A model generated the notes under the pieces. The model saw only the letters and a list, made by a program, of their open reading frames with translations, did no database searches and was not told the origin of the DNA. DNA of 64,000 bases, taken from assembly GCF_001425025.1 (NCBI RefSeq), contig NZ_LMDE01000002.1, positions 60,056 through 124,055 of the forward strand, read 5' to 3'. The stretch's first letter is position 1. The number at the start of each line of letters is the position of its first letter. Shown here piece after piece: positions 25,673 to 33,869 of the stretch. The stretch is from Nocardioides sp. Root122 (GTDB taxonomy: Bacteria > Actinomycetota > Actinomycetes > Propionibacteriales > Nocardioidaceae). The translations under genes and the position numbers were made by a program.

Positions 25673-27502
25673 GTGGCTGAGGACGCGGAGCTGCGGGGCA
25701 CCACCACTCTCGACGGCTTCCGGGTCCTGTGGGTCGGCATCAAGCGCGAGCCCACGGTCTTCACCGTCGCCACGCTGGGCGCGGTCCTCTTCGGCGTGCT
25801 GACCGTCGCCGACGCGTGGGTCCTCGGCTGGTCCACCCAGCACGTCCTGATCCCCGCGTTCGACACCGGCGAGATCGGCACCGACATGCTGGTGTGGGTC
25901 GTCGCGCTGTTCATGGGCGTGGCGATCCTGCGTGCCGTCGGCATCGTCGCGCGCCGCCTGGGCGGCGGGATCATGTACTACCGGATGCAGTCCCACACGC
26001 GTCGCGGGGTGACCCGCCAGTACCTCTCCCTGCCCATGGAGTGGCACCAGCGCCACCCGACGGGGCAGCTGCTCTCCAACGCCTACTCCGACGTGGAGGC
26101 GGCCTGGGCGCCGATCATGCCGCTGCCCATGGCGCTCGGGACGATCGTGATGATGGTCGTCGCCGTGGTGCAGATGTTCCTCGCCGACGTGGTGATGGCG
26201 CTGGTCGGGCTGCTGGTGTTCCCGGCCGTGGTCGTGGCCAACCTGCTCTACCAGCACTACTCCTCACCGCTGATGACCCGCGCGCAGGGCCTGCGTGCCG
26301 AGGTCAGCGAGATCGCCCACGAGTCCTTCGACGGCGCGATGGTCGTCAAGACCCTCGGTCGTGAGGTCGAGGAGACCGACCGCTTCCGGGCCAAGGCCCA
26401 CGAGCTGCGTGACGTCAACATCCGCGCCGGCCGGTTCCGCGCGATCTTCGACCCCACCCTCGCCAGCCTCCCCAACCTCGGGGTGCTCGTCGTGCTGGCA
26501 GTGGGCGTCTCCCGGGTCGCGAGCGGGGCGACGGAGGCGGGCGACGTGGTCACCGTGGCCTACCTGCTGACCATCGTCTCCTTCCCGATCCGCGCGATCG
26601 GCTGGCTGCTCGGCGAGTTCCCGCGCTCGGTCGTGGGCTACCGCCGCGCCAAGGCGGTGCTCGACGCCCGCGGCACGATGACCTACGGCGAGGACCGGCT
26701 GCCGCCGGCCAGCGGCGGTGCCCTGCTCGAGGTCGACGACCTCCACTACTCCTACGACGCCGACGCGCCGCTCCTGCGCGGCGTGGACTTCGACGTCCAG
26801 CCCGGTCGCACGGTCGCCCTCGTCGGCGCCACCGCGTCGGGCAAGAGCACGCTCACCAGCCTGATGACGCGGCTCGTCGACCCCGACGCGGGCACGATCC
26901 GCATCGACGGGCACGACCTCACCGGCCTGCGCAAGGGCGAGCTGCCCCGCGACGTGGCGCTCGTCCCGCAGACCGCCTTCATGTTCGACGACACCGTCCG
27001 CGGCAACGTGACGCTCGGCGCCGACGTGCCCGACGACGTCGTCTGGGGCGCCCTGCGCACCTCCCAGGCCGACGGCTTCGTCGCGGCGCTGCCCGACGGC
27101 CTCGACACCAAGCTGGGCGAGCGCGGCACCTCGCTCTCGGGCGGCCAGCGCCAGCGGCTGTCCCTGGCCCGAGCGCTCGTGCGGCGGCCGCGGCTGCTGA
27201 TCCTCGACGACGCCACGTCCGCGGTCGACCCGGAGGTCGAGGCGCGGATCCTCGCCTCGCTGCGCGACGAGCACTCCGCCGGGTCCGCGACGTCGCTGGT
27301 GGTCGTGGCCTACCGCAAGGCCACGATCTCCCTGGCCGACGAGGTGCTCCACCTCGACGGCGGCCGCATCGTCGGGCGCGGCACGCACGCCGAGCTGCTG
27401 GCCTCCAGCCCCGCCTACGCCCAGCTGGTCAACGCCTACGAGAACGCCGCGGCGATCGACGCCGAGTCCGCGTCGGTCGTCGACGGGGGGAGCCGACAGT
27501 GA
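25673..27502 (+). CDS. ABC exporter half-transporter A (degenerate ATP-site subunit)
   Basis: This 609-aa type IV ABC exporter half has a six-helix membrane domain (residues ~25-330) and an ATPase domain (~350-590). Walker A is GATASGKST (385-393), with Ala where the usual motif has Gly. The signature LSGGQRQR is canonical. Walker B is LLILDDATSAVD, with Asp513 in place of the catalytic Glu, and Tyr547 replaces the H-loop His (VVAYRKA). These changes mark the degenerate-site partner of a heterodimeric exporter. It starts at GTG 25673, and its stop overlaps the next gene. The substrate is unknown (drug, lipid or peptide). Confidence 0.93.
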   Translation: MAEDAELRGTTTLDGFRVLWVGIKREPTVFTVATLGAVLFGVLTVADAWVLGWSTQHVLIPAFDTGEIGTDMLVWVVALFMGVAILRAVGIVARRLGGGIMYYRMQSHTRRGVTRQYLSLPMEWHQRHPTGQLLSNAYSDVEAAWAPIMPLPMALGTIVMMVVAVVQMFLADVVMALVGLLVFPAVVVANLLYQHYSSPLMTRAQGLRAEVSEIAHESFDGAMVVKTLGREVEETDRFRAKAHELRDVNIRAGRFRAIFDPTLASLPNLGVLVVLAVGVSRVASGATEAGDVVTVAYLLTIVSFPIRAIGWLLGEFPRSVVGYRRAKAVLDARGTMTYGEDRLPPASGGALLEVDDLHYSYDADAPLLRGVDFDVQPGRTVALVGATASGKSTLTSLMTRLVDPDAGTIRIDGHDLTGLRKGELPRDVALVPQTAFMFDDTVRGNVTLGADVPDDVVWGALRTSQADGFVAALPDGLDTKLGERGTSLSGGQRQRLSLARALVRRPRLLILDDATSAVDPEVEARILASLRDEHSAGSATSLVVVAYRKATISLADEVLHLDGGRIVGRGTHAELLASSPAYAQLVNAYENAAAIDAESASVVDGGSRQ

Positions 27503-29307
27503 GCACCACCACCGCGACGTCCGGCACGAGGATGGACACCGGCGAGGACATCGGCGCCCTCGCCACCCTGCGCCTCGGCATGACGTACTCTCCCGAGCTC
27601 CGTGAGGGCATCGGGCTCACGCTCGTGCTCGCCGTCGTGGCCTCGTGCGGCCAGGTCGTGGTGCCCATCGCGGTCCAGCAGACGCTCGACCGCGGCCTCA
27701 ACGGCCCCGGCGGTCCGCGCCTCGACTACGTCGCCTGGATGGGACTCCTCGCGGCGGTTGCGATCGGCGTGACGAGCTGGGCCTCCTACCTCATGACCAG
27801 GCGGCTCTTCACCACCTCCGAACGCGGCCTGGCCACGCTGCGCACCAAGGCCTTCCGCCACGTCCACGACCTGCCGCTGCTGACCCAGAACACCGAGCGC
27901 CGCGGCGCTCTCGTCTCGCGGGTGACCTCCGACGTCGACCAGGTCAGCCAGTTCCTCGTCTTCGGCGGCCTGATCTTCGTGGTCAGCATGGGCCAGGTTC
28001 TCGTGGCGACGGTGCTGATGGTGGTCTACAGCTGGGAGCTCGCGCTGGTCGTCTGGCTCGCCTTCGCGCCGCTGTTCTTGTCGATCCGCTGGTTCCAGAA
28101 GAAGCTCTCGGCCGCCTACACCGTCGTCCGCCACCAGGTGGGCGTGCTGCTCGGCGCCATCTCCGAGCCGGTGGTCGGCGCCGCAGTGGTCCGCTCCTAC
28201 GGCGTCGAGGACCGCACCCAGGCGCGCATCGACACCGCCATCCAGGACTGGCAGGACGCCTACACGCACGCCCAGACCTACACCGTGACGTCGTTCTCCC
28301 TCGGCGGGCTCTCGGCCGGCCTCGCCAACGCCGGCGTCATCGTGGTGGGCGTCCTGCTCGGCTTCACCGGCGACATGACCCCCGGCAAAGTGCTGGCCTT
28401 CGCGTTCCTGGTCACGCTCTTCGTCGGGCCGGTCCAGATGGGCACCCAGATCCTCACCGACGCCCAGAACGCCATCGCCAGCTGGCGCCGCGTCCTCGGC
28501 ATCCTGGAGACCCCGGCCGACCTCGTCGACCCCGGCCCCGAGGGCGAGCAGCTGCCGCGGGGGCCGATCGACGTCCGGTTCCGCGACGTCACCTTCAGCT
28601 ACCCCGACGGCCCGCCCGTGCTGCGCGACATCGACCTGGCCATCGAGGCGGGCACCCGGGTCGCGATCGTGGGCGAGACGGGTTCGGGCAAGTCCACCTT
28701 CGCCAAGCTGCTGACCCGCCTGATGGACCCCGTCGAGGGTGCGGTGCTCCTCGACGGCGTCGACGTACGCCGCATCGACGCCCGGTCGCTGCGGCGCAGC
28801 GTCGTGCTGGTGCCGCAGGAGGGCTTCCTGTTCGACGACACGATCACGGCCAACGTGCGCTACGGCAAGCTCGACGCCACCGAGGACGAGATCCGCGCCT
28901 CGGCGGCCGAGCTCGGCGTCGACGACTGGCTGGCCGGGCTGCCGCGCGGCCTCGACACGCAGGTCGGCCAGCGCGGCGAGTCGCTGTCTGCCGGCGAGCG
29001 CCAGCTCGTCGCCCTGCTCCGCGCCCACCTGGCGGATCCCGACCTGCTCGTGCTCGACGAGGCCACCAGCGCCGTCGACCCGTCGCTGGAGATGCAGATC
29101 GGCCGCGCACTCGAGCGGCTCATGCAGTCGCGCACGTCGGTGACGATCGCGCACCGGCTCTCCACGGCGGAGGGTGCCGACGAGGTGATCGTGGTCGACA
29201 AGGGCCGGGTCGTGCAGCGCGGCCCGCACGCGGTGCTCGTCGCGCAGGCCGGCAGCGTCTACGCCGGGCTGCACGCCAGCTGGGTGGCCCAGCACTCGCG
29301 TCTCTAG
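27499..29307 (+). CDS. ABC exporter half-transporter B (catalytic ATP-site subunit)
   Basis: This 602-aa partner starts at a GTG overlapping the previous stop. The membrane domain covers about residues 35-330. Its ATPase has Walker A GETGSGKST (392-400), Walker B LLVLDEATSAVD with catalytic Glu521 and H-loop His552 (IAHRLST). Its signature, however, is LSAGERQ rather than LSGGQ. Pairing with the upstream subunit would therefore give one complete site (its Walker motifs plus LSGGQ of subunit A) and one degenerate site, as in TM287/288 and BmrCD. The substrate is unknown. Confidence 0.94.
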   Translation: MSTTTATSGTRMDTGEDIGALATLRLGMTYSPELREGIGLTLVLAVVASCGQVVVPIAVQQTLDRGLNGPGGPRLDYVAWMGLLAAVAIGVTSWASYLMTRRLFTTSERGLATLRTKAFRHVHDLPLLTQNTERRGALVSRVTSDVDQVSQFLVFGGLIFVVSMGQVLVATVLMVVYSWELALVVWLAFAPLFLSIRWFQKKLSAAYTVVRHQVGVLLGAISEPVVGAAVVRSYGVEDRTQARIDTAIQDWQDAYTHAQTYTVTSFSLGGLSAGLANAGVIVVGVLLGFTGDMTPGKVLAFAFLVTLFVGPVQMGTQILTDAQNAIASWRRVLGILETPADLVDPGPEGEQLPRGPIDVRFRDVTFSYPDGPPVLRDIDLAIEAGTRVAIVGETGSGKSTFAKLLTRLMDPVEGAVLLDGVDVRRIDARSLRRSVVLVPQEGFLFDDTITANVRYGKLDATEDEIRASAAELGVDDWLAGLPRGLDTQVGQRGESLSAGERQLVALLRAHLADPDLLVLDEATSAVDPSLEMQIGRALERLMQSRTSVTIAHRLSTAEGADEVIVVDKGRVVQRGPHAVLVAQAGSVYAGLHASWVAQHSRL

Positions 29308-29333
29308 GCGTGCCGGGGGCCCGCGGCCGCGGG

Positions 29334-29389
29334 TCAGCAGGCCAGGCTCAGGAGGCCAGGCTCAGGAGGCCAGGCTCAGGAGGCCAGGA
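29334..29389. repeat. Four tandem 14-bp repeats covering the SsgB-like stop codon
   Basis: Units at 29334-29347, 29348-29361, 29362-29375 and 29376-29389 share TCAGGAGGCCAGG; the first differs at one position. On the minus strand each unit reads Leu-Ala-Ser-stop in one frame. The unit at 29376 is the true 3' end of the SsgB-like gene and three more copies follow it. Because 14 is not a multiple of three, the array shifts frame at every copy. Confidence 0.9.
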
Positions 29390-29810
29390 CCTGGCTGATC
29401 AGCATGTCGACGTCGAAGTGCTCGGACTCGGTGCCCGGGCTGACCACCGCCGAGGAGCGCGTCAGGAAGTCGTCGACGTCCGAGGTGCGCGCCAGCAGGA
29501 CGAGGTGGCCGTCGGGCGAGCTGAGCTCGATGCTGACCATGGCCCGGCCGGTGAAGCTGACGGCCGGGGAGACGTGCACGTCGCCATCGCCGGTGGGGGA
29601 GTGGGCGCCGCGCATCAGCAGGTCGCGACCGAAGGTCCACACGAGGTTGCCCTCGCCGGTGACGAAGGTCATCGACACGGCGAACGGGTCGGTGCGCCGG
29701 TAGCCGAGCACGGTGTCGATCTCGTGGCGGATGCCACGGTCGTCCATGCACTCGACGGTGATGTCCAACGCGACATCGGCGAGCGTGTGCCCGCCACCGG
29801 ACATGTTCAT
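29376..29810 (-). CDS. SsgA/SsgB-like sporulation and cell division regulator
   Basis: This 144-aa protein belongs to the SsgA-like (SALP) family, restricted to actinobacteria. Signature blocks: YRRTDPFAVSMTF, LVWTFGRDLLMRGAHSPTGDGDVHVSP, VSIELSSPDGHLVLLA and the acidic end GTESEHFDVDMLISQVL. In Streptomyces, SsgB positions FtsZ at sporulation septa. Here it may act in division or septum placement (inference). The ATG at 29810 has AAGGAG five bases upstream; a TTG at 29813 is less likely. It diverges from the PGPGW membrane gene. Confidence 0.9.
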   Translation of the reverse strand: MNMSGGGHTLADVALDITVECMDDRGIRHEIDTVLGYRRTDPFAVSMTFVTGEGNLVWTFGRDLLMRGAHSPTGDGDVHVSPAVSFTGRAMVSIELSSPDGHLVLLARTSDVDDFLTRSSAVVSPGTESEHFDVDMLISQVLAS

Positions 29811-29977
29811 CAAGGCTCCTTCGGGGGTTCCCTGTGTGGATGCTCATGAGACGACACCGGGAGGTCTTCGTGATGCGGAATGGCGAAAAATGATCCGGGG
29901 CGGTCCAGACAGGCGGATCGCCCTCGCCCATGACAACGAGCGCGCGCCGCGTTGGGTACGACCGCTAGGGTCTCCCC

Positions 29978-30466
29978 ATGACGGGGGCAGCCAAGCGCAT
30001 CGGTCTCGAGGTCCTCGGCTGGGCGCTGCTGCTGCTCGGCATCGCCATGATCTTCCTCCCTGGCCCCGGCCTCCTCGGCATCTTCGCCGGTCTTGCGCTG
30101 CTCTCCCAGCAGTACGACTGGGCCGAGCGCCGCGTCGAGCCGGTCCGGCTGCGGGCGCTCAAGGGCGCCGCTGAGGGCGTCGAGACCTGGCCGCGGATCG
30201 TCGCCTCGTGCGTGGGCGCCCTCGTGCTCGCCGGCTTGGGTGTGCTGTGGATCATGAAGCCGCCGTCGCCGGGGTGGTGGCCGCTGTCCGACACGTGGTG
30301 GCTGCCCGGGGGCATGTGGACGGGCATCACCCAGGTCCTGTCCGCGATGATCGCCCTGGCCCTGATCGTCTACAGCTACCGGCGCTTCCACGGTGACGAC
30401 GACGCCGTCGACCAGCTCAGCCGTGAGATCGAGGAGAACGACAAGGAGCGTTCGGGACGCACGTGA
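29978..30466 (+). CDS. PGPGW/TIGR02611-type transmembrane protein
   Basis: This 162-aa membrane protein has the FLPGPGLLGIFAGLALLS motif in its first hairpin, followed by an amphipathic AERRVEPVR segment and two more hydrophobic helices (CVGALVLAGLGVLWIM; ITQVLSAMIALALIVYSY). The C-terminal tail is charged. It matches the TIGR02611/PGPGW family of actinobacterial membrane proteins of unknown function. The tRNA gene begins 49 bp after its stop. Confidence 0.85.
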   Translation: MTGAAKRIGLEVLGWALLLLGIAMIFLPGPGLLGIFAGLALLSQQYDWAERRVEPVRLRALKGAAEGVETWPRIVASCVGALVLAGLGVLWIMKPPSPGWWPLSDTWWLPGGMWTGITQVLSAMIALALIVYSYRRFHGDDDAVDQLSREIEENDKERSGRT

Positions 30467-30515
30467 CCCCTGATTCCCGGTCCGGTCCCGCCATGGGATA
30501 TCGTTCCGGCGTCTC

Positions 30516-30587
30516 GGGCGATTGGCGCAGTGGTAGCGCGCTTCGTTCACACCGAAGAGGTCACTGGTTCGAACCCAGTATCGCCCA
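30516..30587 (+). tRNA. tRNA-Val (anticodon CAC)
   Basis: The 72-nt cloverleaf has an acceptor stem GGGCGAT/ATCGCCC with discriminator A. The D arm contains TGGCGCAGTGGTAGCGCG. The anticodon stem CTTCG/CGAAG encloses loop TTCACAC with anticodon CAC, reading GUG. The T arm is CTGG-TTCGAAC-CCAG. CCA is not encoded (the next bases are CCG), so it must be added by the nucleotidyltransferase. Confidence 0.96.
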
Positions 30588-30598
30588 CCGAGAAGAAG

Positions 30599-30637
30599 AC
30601 CGCCCCTGACCTGCGAGGATCGCAGATCGGGGGCGGT
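30599..30637 (+). terminator. Long stem-loop downstream of tRNA-Val
   Basis: An inverted repeat (ACCGCCCC...GGGGCGGT) forms an 18-position stem with only one real mismatch and one G-T pair around a 3-base loop. It lies 11 bp after the tRNA and 36 bp before the stop of the convergent SHMT-fold gene, so it may stop transcription from either side. No long T-run follows, as is usual in actinobacteria. Confidence 0.7.
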
Positions 30638-30672
30638 TCCGATTTCGGCTCCTGCCGCTCCGTGACGTCGGC

Positions 30673-32004
30673 TCAGGACGGGAGATCGACGGTGAAGTGC
30701 GTGCCGCTGAACCCGCTGCGCCACTCGGTGACCTCGGGCGCGACCGCCGCGGCGGACTCGGCGCCGGCGAGCGCGCGGTCGACGAACGAGGCGAGGGTGG
30801 GCATGTCGGCCGGTGTCATCCCGAGTCGGGCGATCTCGGGGGTACCGATGCGCAGCCCGTTGGTGTCGCCCTCGACCGGCGCTGCCGGCAGCCCGATGCC
30901 GCACGCGAGCAGGTTCGCGAGCCGCAGGTCCTGGGAGGCGCGCTGCCCGCCCCCGTACTGATGCGCCAGGATGGCGAGCTGGTGCGACGTGGTCGCGCCG
31001 CGGTCGGCCGCGAACAGGGGTGTGCCGAGCGCGTGCAGGCTGTCGGCGAGGGCACGCGCGGTGTCGACCATTGCTCGGGCGTAGGCGGCGCCGGCGACCT
31101 CCCAGTCGGCCAGCGTCACGGCGAGAGCGGCGGTCTTGCCGGCATCGAAGTTGGCCGTGAGACCCGGGTAGGCAATGGCATCCAGCCGTTGGGCCAGGTC
31201 GGCCTCGTTGGTGACGATGAGGCCGCTGGGCGGTCCGCCGAGACTCTTGTAGGTGCTCATCGTCATCAGGTGGGCACCCTCGGTGAGGGGGTTGGGCCAC
31301 GCGCGTCCGGCGAACATGCCGCACTGGTGGGCGGCGTCGAAGAGGACCAGCGCGTCCACCTCGTCCGCGGCCTCGCGGATGGCCGCGACCGGGTGCGGAA
31401 AGAGGTTGAGGCTGCCGCCGATCGTGATCAGCCGAGGACGGACCTGCCGTGCGAGGGACCGCAGTGCCTCGACGTCGATGGTGTAGCCGTCGGGGTCCAC
31501 CGGTGCGTGGACGACAGTCAGCCCGTACAACCCGGCGGCGCCTCCGAGGTGGTGCGTGACGTGGCCCCCGATGGTGGGGGGCGGAGCGATGATGGTGTCG
31601 CCCGGCTCGCAGGTCGCCATGAACGCGTACAGGTTGGCCAACGCCCCGGATCCCACGCGGACCTCTGCGTAGGTGGCCTCGAACACGCGGCAGGCGACGT
31701 CGGCGGCCAGCACTTCGATCTGCTCGATCGCCTCGAGGCCGGTCTCGTACTTGTCGCCCGGGTGTCCCAGCGATGCGCGGGACCCGAGCTTCGCCGAGAG
31801 CAGTGCCTCGGCTCGCGGATTCATGATGTTGGTCGCCGGGTTGAGGTTGAGGCAGGTGCGGTCGTGGATGCGGTGGTTCTCCTCGGCCAGTCGCTCGATC
31901 TCGTCCTGCAGCTCGCCTCCAGTGAGCCGGCGGGACGACACCTCGCTGATGCGCTCGGACACCGGAGCGGACAGCCAGGGACGGGTGACGGGGGGCTGCG
32001 ACAC
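30673..32004 (-). CDS. Divergent serine hydroxymethyltransferase-fold PLP enzyme
   Basis: This ~443-aa fold-type I PLP enzyme is clearly related to SHMT. It has a HPGDKYETGLEAIEQIE segment where SHMT has its NKYxEGYPGxRYYGG segment, RVGSGALANLYAFMATCEPGDTI, GGHVTHH, and DAAHQCGMFAG for the PLP Asp-x-His. The Schiff-base lysine is in TMSTYKSLGGPPSG, where standard SHMT reads THKTLRGPRGG. The His to Tyr and loop changes suggest a different amino-acid substrate or lost folate chemistry (inference). The GTG at 32004 has GAGGAG six bases upstream; in-frame ATGs at 32028 and 32037 lack one. It is the gene just beyond the injection-system locus. Confidence 0.82.
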   Translation of the reverse strand: MSQPPVTRPWLSAPVSERISEVSSRRLTGGELQDEIERLAEENHRIHDRTCLNLNPATNIMNPRAEALLSAKLGSRASLGHPGDKYETGLEAIEQIEVLAADVACRVFEATYAEVRVGSGALANLYAFMATCEPGDTIIAPPPTIGGHVTHHLGGAAGLYGLTVVHAPVDPDGYTIDVEALRSLARQVRPRLITIGGSLNLFPHPVAAIREAADEVDALVLFDAAHQCGMFAGRAWPNPLTEGAHLMTMSTYKSLGGPPSGLIVTNEADLAQRLDAIAYPGLTANFDAGKTAALAVTLADWEVAGAAYARAMVDTARALADSLHALGTPLFAADRGATTSHQLAILAHQYGGGQRASQDLRLANLLACGIGLPAAPVEGDTNGLRIGTPEIARLGMTPADMPTLASFVDRALAGAESAAAVAPEVTEWRSGFSGTHFTVDLPS

Positions 32005-32068
32005 GGGGTTCTCCTCACTCACGGGCATCGTCGGCATGACGTCGCGCTGCGAGGTGAACGGTAGGCAA

Positions 32069-32087
32069 CTGACGGTGCCGCCGTCAG
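32069..32087. terminator. Short stem-loop between SHMT-fold gene and response regulator
   Basis: CTGACGG and CCGTCAG form a 7-bp perfect stem with a 5-base loop in the 5' region of the SHMT-fold gene. With the hairpin at 32117 it could separate the injection-system transcript from this gene. It has no T-run; the role is inferred from position only. Confidence 0.4.
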
Positions 32088-32116
32088 CGAACCTGTGACG
32101 TGACTTCCCGCGGGGT

Positions 32117-32134
32117 CTCCCGGCTCCCCGGGAG
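32117..32134 (-). terminator. GC-rich hairpin after the injection-system operon
   Basis: CTCCCGG and CCGGGAG form a 7-bp stem with a 4-base loop, 34 bp beyond the stop of the receiver-domain gene on the minus strand. It is the first clear hairpin after the run of minus-strand genes that starts at 59.0 kb. Confidence 0.45.
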
Positions 32135-32167
32135 GATGATCGCCAGTCGATCGCGCAGGAGGTGTCG

Positions 32168-32554
32168 CTAGGGGGCCGGCGCGCAGGTCGCCTCCGGCGG
32201 CACCAGGGCGTGGAGGCGGGTCACCAGGTCGGCCAGCCGGAACGGCTTCGACAGGATGCCGTCGGCGCCCGCTGCGAGGCACTCCTCGTCGTGGGCCGGT
32301 CCGGAGCGTCCGCTCGCGATGAGGACCGGGCCGGCGAAGCCGTCGCGCCGTACCTCCCTGACCAGGTCGGCGCCGTCCGCGTCGGGAAGCCCGCGGTCAG
32401 TGATCAGGATGTCGACGTGGTGCGTCGCGAGGAGGTCGACGGCGTCGGCGCTGGTGCCGCACACGAGCACCTCGAAGCCGGCCCGCGACAACGAGATCGT
32501 CATCACGCGGACCAGGTCGGGCTCGTCCTCCACGAGGAGCACTGTCGTCGGCAC
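32168..32554 (-). CDS. Stand-alone response regulator receiver protein
   Basis: This ~128-aa CheY-type receiver has no output domain. The acidic pair (VLLVEDEPDL), phospho-acceptor Asp (ILITDRGLPDADG), conserved Ser/Thr region (VLIASGRSG) and Lys (ILSKPFRLADLV) are all present, so it can probably be phosphorylated. A short Pro/Ala tail follows. GTG 32554 is chosen; GTG 32569 in the same frame adds five residues. No histidine kinase is nearby. It may be the last gene of the injection-system transcript or a separate gene; 72 bp separate it from the upstream CDS. Confidence 0.85.
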   Translation of the reverse strand: MPTTVLLVEDEPDLVRVMTISLSRAGFEVLVCGTSADAVDLLATHHVDILITDRGLPDADGADLVREVRRDGFAGPVLIASGRSGPAHDEECLAAGADGILSKPFRLADLVTRLHALVPPEATCAPAP

Positions 32555-32626
32555 TCTCGCAAGGTACACGGCGGAGTAACAACGGCGCGGCAGAACGGTA
32601 ACAATGCTCCGCGCTGCGACGACGGA

Positions 32627-33838
32627 CTACCGCCCGGCCATCCGCGTCACCATGACCGCCACCGAGTGGAGGTGGTCGATGTCCTCGGGGTCGACGCCCG
32701 CGGCGCGACCGGCCGCGGTGAGTGCCCCCAGGTCCGAGGCCGCCAGCTCCGCCACCGACCGGTCGCCCAGCAGGTCACGGAAGGCCTTGGCGCGGGAGGC
32801 GCCCCGGAGCTGCAGGGCAGGCGTGGCCATGATCGTGTCGGCGTCGGCGGACTCGATGTCGGCGGCCACCGCGTTGGCGAACGATCCCTTGATGACGTTG
32901 AGCTCCGCCCGGTTGAGCTCCTTGCCACCGGACGGCTGGACGCCCGGCGAGCAGGAGAACGCGAAGCTGCCGAAGGACGCGATGAACCGGCGGTGCGCCA
33001 GCGGGTCGACGGTCACCGTCCCGGCCGCGTCGATCCTCAGGTCGGCGAGCACCACCCAGGGCGAGCAGCAGTCGGGGCAGGGGCGGGTGCCGAGCTCGCG
33101 GATCCTGGGGCTGCACGAGATCGCCTCCCGGACCGCTTCCGACGCCCCCGTCCCGCGGACGTCGCCCTCGTCCGTCGCCGGCTCGGCGTCGTAGCAGTCG
33201 GGGAGCTCGTCGAGGATCGCCAGGGAGTACGTCTCACGGACCCGGCTGTACTCGCACGGGTCGTCGCCGCACCCGCAGCCGCAGCCGGCGGACCGCACCG
33301 GGCGGGTGGGCTGCTCGTCGTACCTGATGGCGAGGTAGTAGGTGCGGTCGGGGTCGCGACGCTCGCGCACGGGGGCGCACCACGGGTCGACGGGGGGCGC
33401 ACACAGGTCGGCTCCCTCCGGTCGCGGCTGCCGGATGTCGATGGTCACCGCCGCTGGCACGCACACCTCGTCGCCACAGCCGGACAGGGCGTAGCCGGGG
33501 GTCACGGTCACCGACCACGGGATGCCCTCGCCGGTCACCGGGGACGTGGTCGCGCTGACGGCCAGGCCGCACGAGACTCCCCAGCCGTGGACCAGCCGGT
33601 TGTGCCGCCGGGACCGTCCCAGGACCCACTCCTGGAGGGCCTCGAGGTCGCCGGGACCGACCAGCTGGCCCGCGAACCAGCGCGGCCGTTCGGCCACGTC
33701 CGAGCAGCCCGTGCACCCGCGCGTGCCACCGCAGCCACCGCCGCAGCCACCGCCGCAGCCACCGCCGCAGCCGCCACCGCAGCCAGCGGCCAGGCCGGTG
33801 TCCCGCGTCCCCAGGTCGAGCGTCGTCATCATGTTCAT
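32627..33838 (-). CDS. CIS-associated protein with Gly-Cys repeat tail and HGWG/GLxV module
   Basis: This ~403-aa protein opens with a tandem CGGG repeat (residues ~20-40), then GCTGCSD. The module shared by four proteins of this locus follows: RPRWFAGQLVGPGDLEALQ, RRHNRLVHGWGVSCGLAV, VTVTPGYALSGCGDEVCVP. More cysteine clusters follow (SAGCGCGCGDDPCEY, RPCPDCCSPWVV), about 25 cysteines in all, which suggests metal binding or disulfides. A helical C-terminus (DLLGDRSVAELAASDLGAL) ends it. Function is unknown; its place among baseplate and fibre genes suggests a structural or accessory role. Several starts compete (GTG 33847; ATG 33838, 33832, 33829). ATG 33838 is used because a weak CAGGTG lies just upstream. 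Confidence 0.8.
   Translation of the reverse strand: MNMMTTLDLGTRDTGLAAGCGGGCGGGCGGGCGGGCGGTRGCTGCSDVAERPRWFAGQLVGPGDLEALQEWVLGRSRRHNRLVHGWGVSCGLAVSATTSPVTGEGIPWSVTVTPGYALSGCGDEVCVPAAVTIDIRQPRPEGADLCAPPVDPWCAPVRERRDPDRTYYLAIRYDEQPTRPVRSAGCGCGCGDDPCEYSRVRETYSLAILDELPDCYDAEPATDEGDVRGTGASEAVREAISCSPRIRELGTRPCPDCCSPWVVLADLRIDAAGTVTVDPLAHRRFIASFGSFAFSCSPGVQPSGGKELNRAELNVIKGSFANAVAADIESADADTIMATPALQLRGASRAKAFRDLLGDRSVAELAASDLGALTAAGRAAGVDPEDIDHLHSVAVMVTRMAGR
33731..33778. repeat. 12-bp tandem repeat encoding CGGG units
   Basis: Four 12-bp units (GCAGCCACCGCC, the last one permuted) encode Cys-Gly-Gly-Gly on the minus strand within the first 45 codons of the Gly-Cys-repeat protein. Slippage could change copy number without breaking the frame. 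Confidence 0.85.
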
Positions 33839-33869
33839 CGTCGTCACCTGCTGTTGGTCGGTCGGGTGG

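Noticed and set aside
29334..29389. CRISPR array
   Set aside because: The repeats are directly adjacent 14-mers without spacers and no cas genes are present.
30516..30587. tRNA-Val as an integration site for the CIS locus
   Set aside because: I find no second copy of the tRNA 3' end in the window, no integrase, and no change in composition at either edge.
30530..30961. Plus-strand frame starting inside the tRNA
   Set aside because: It runs through the tRNA and the terminator hairpin into the antisense of the SHMT-fold gene.
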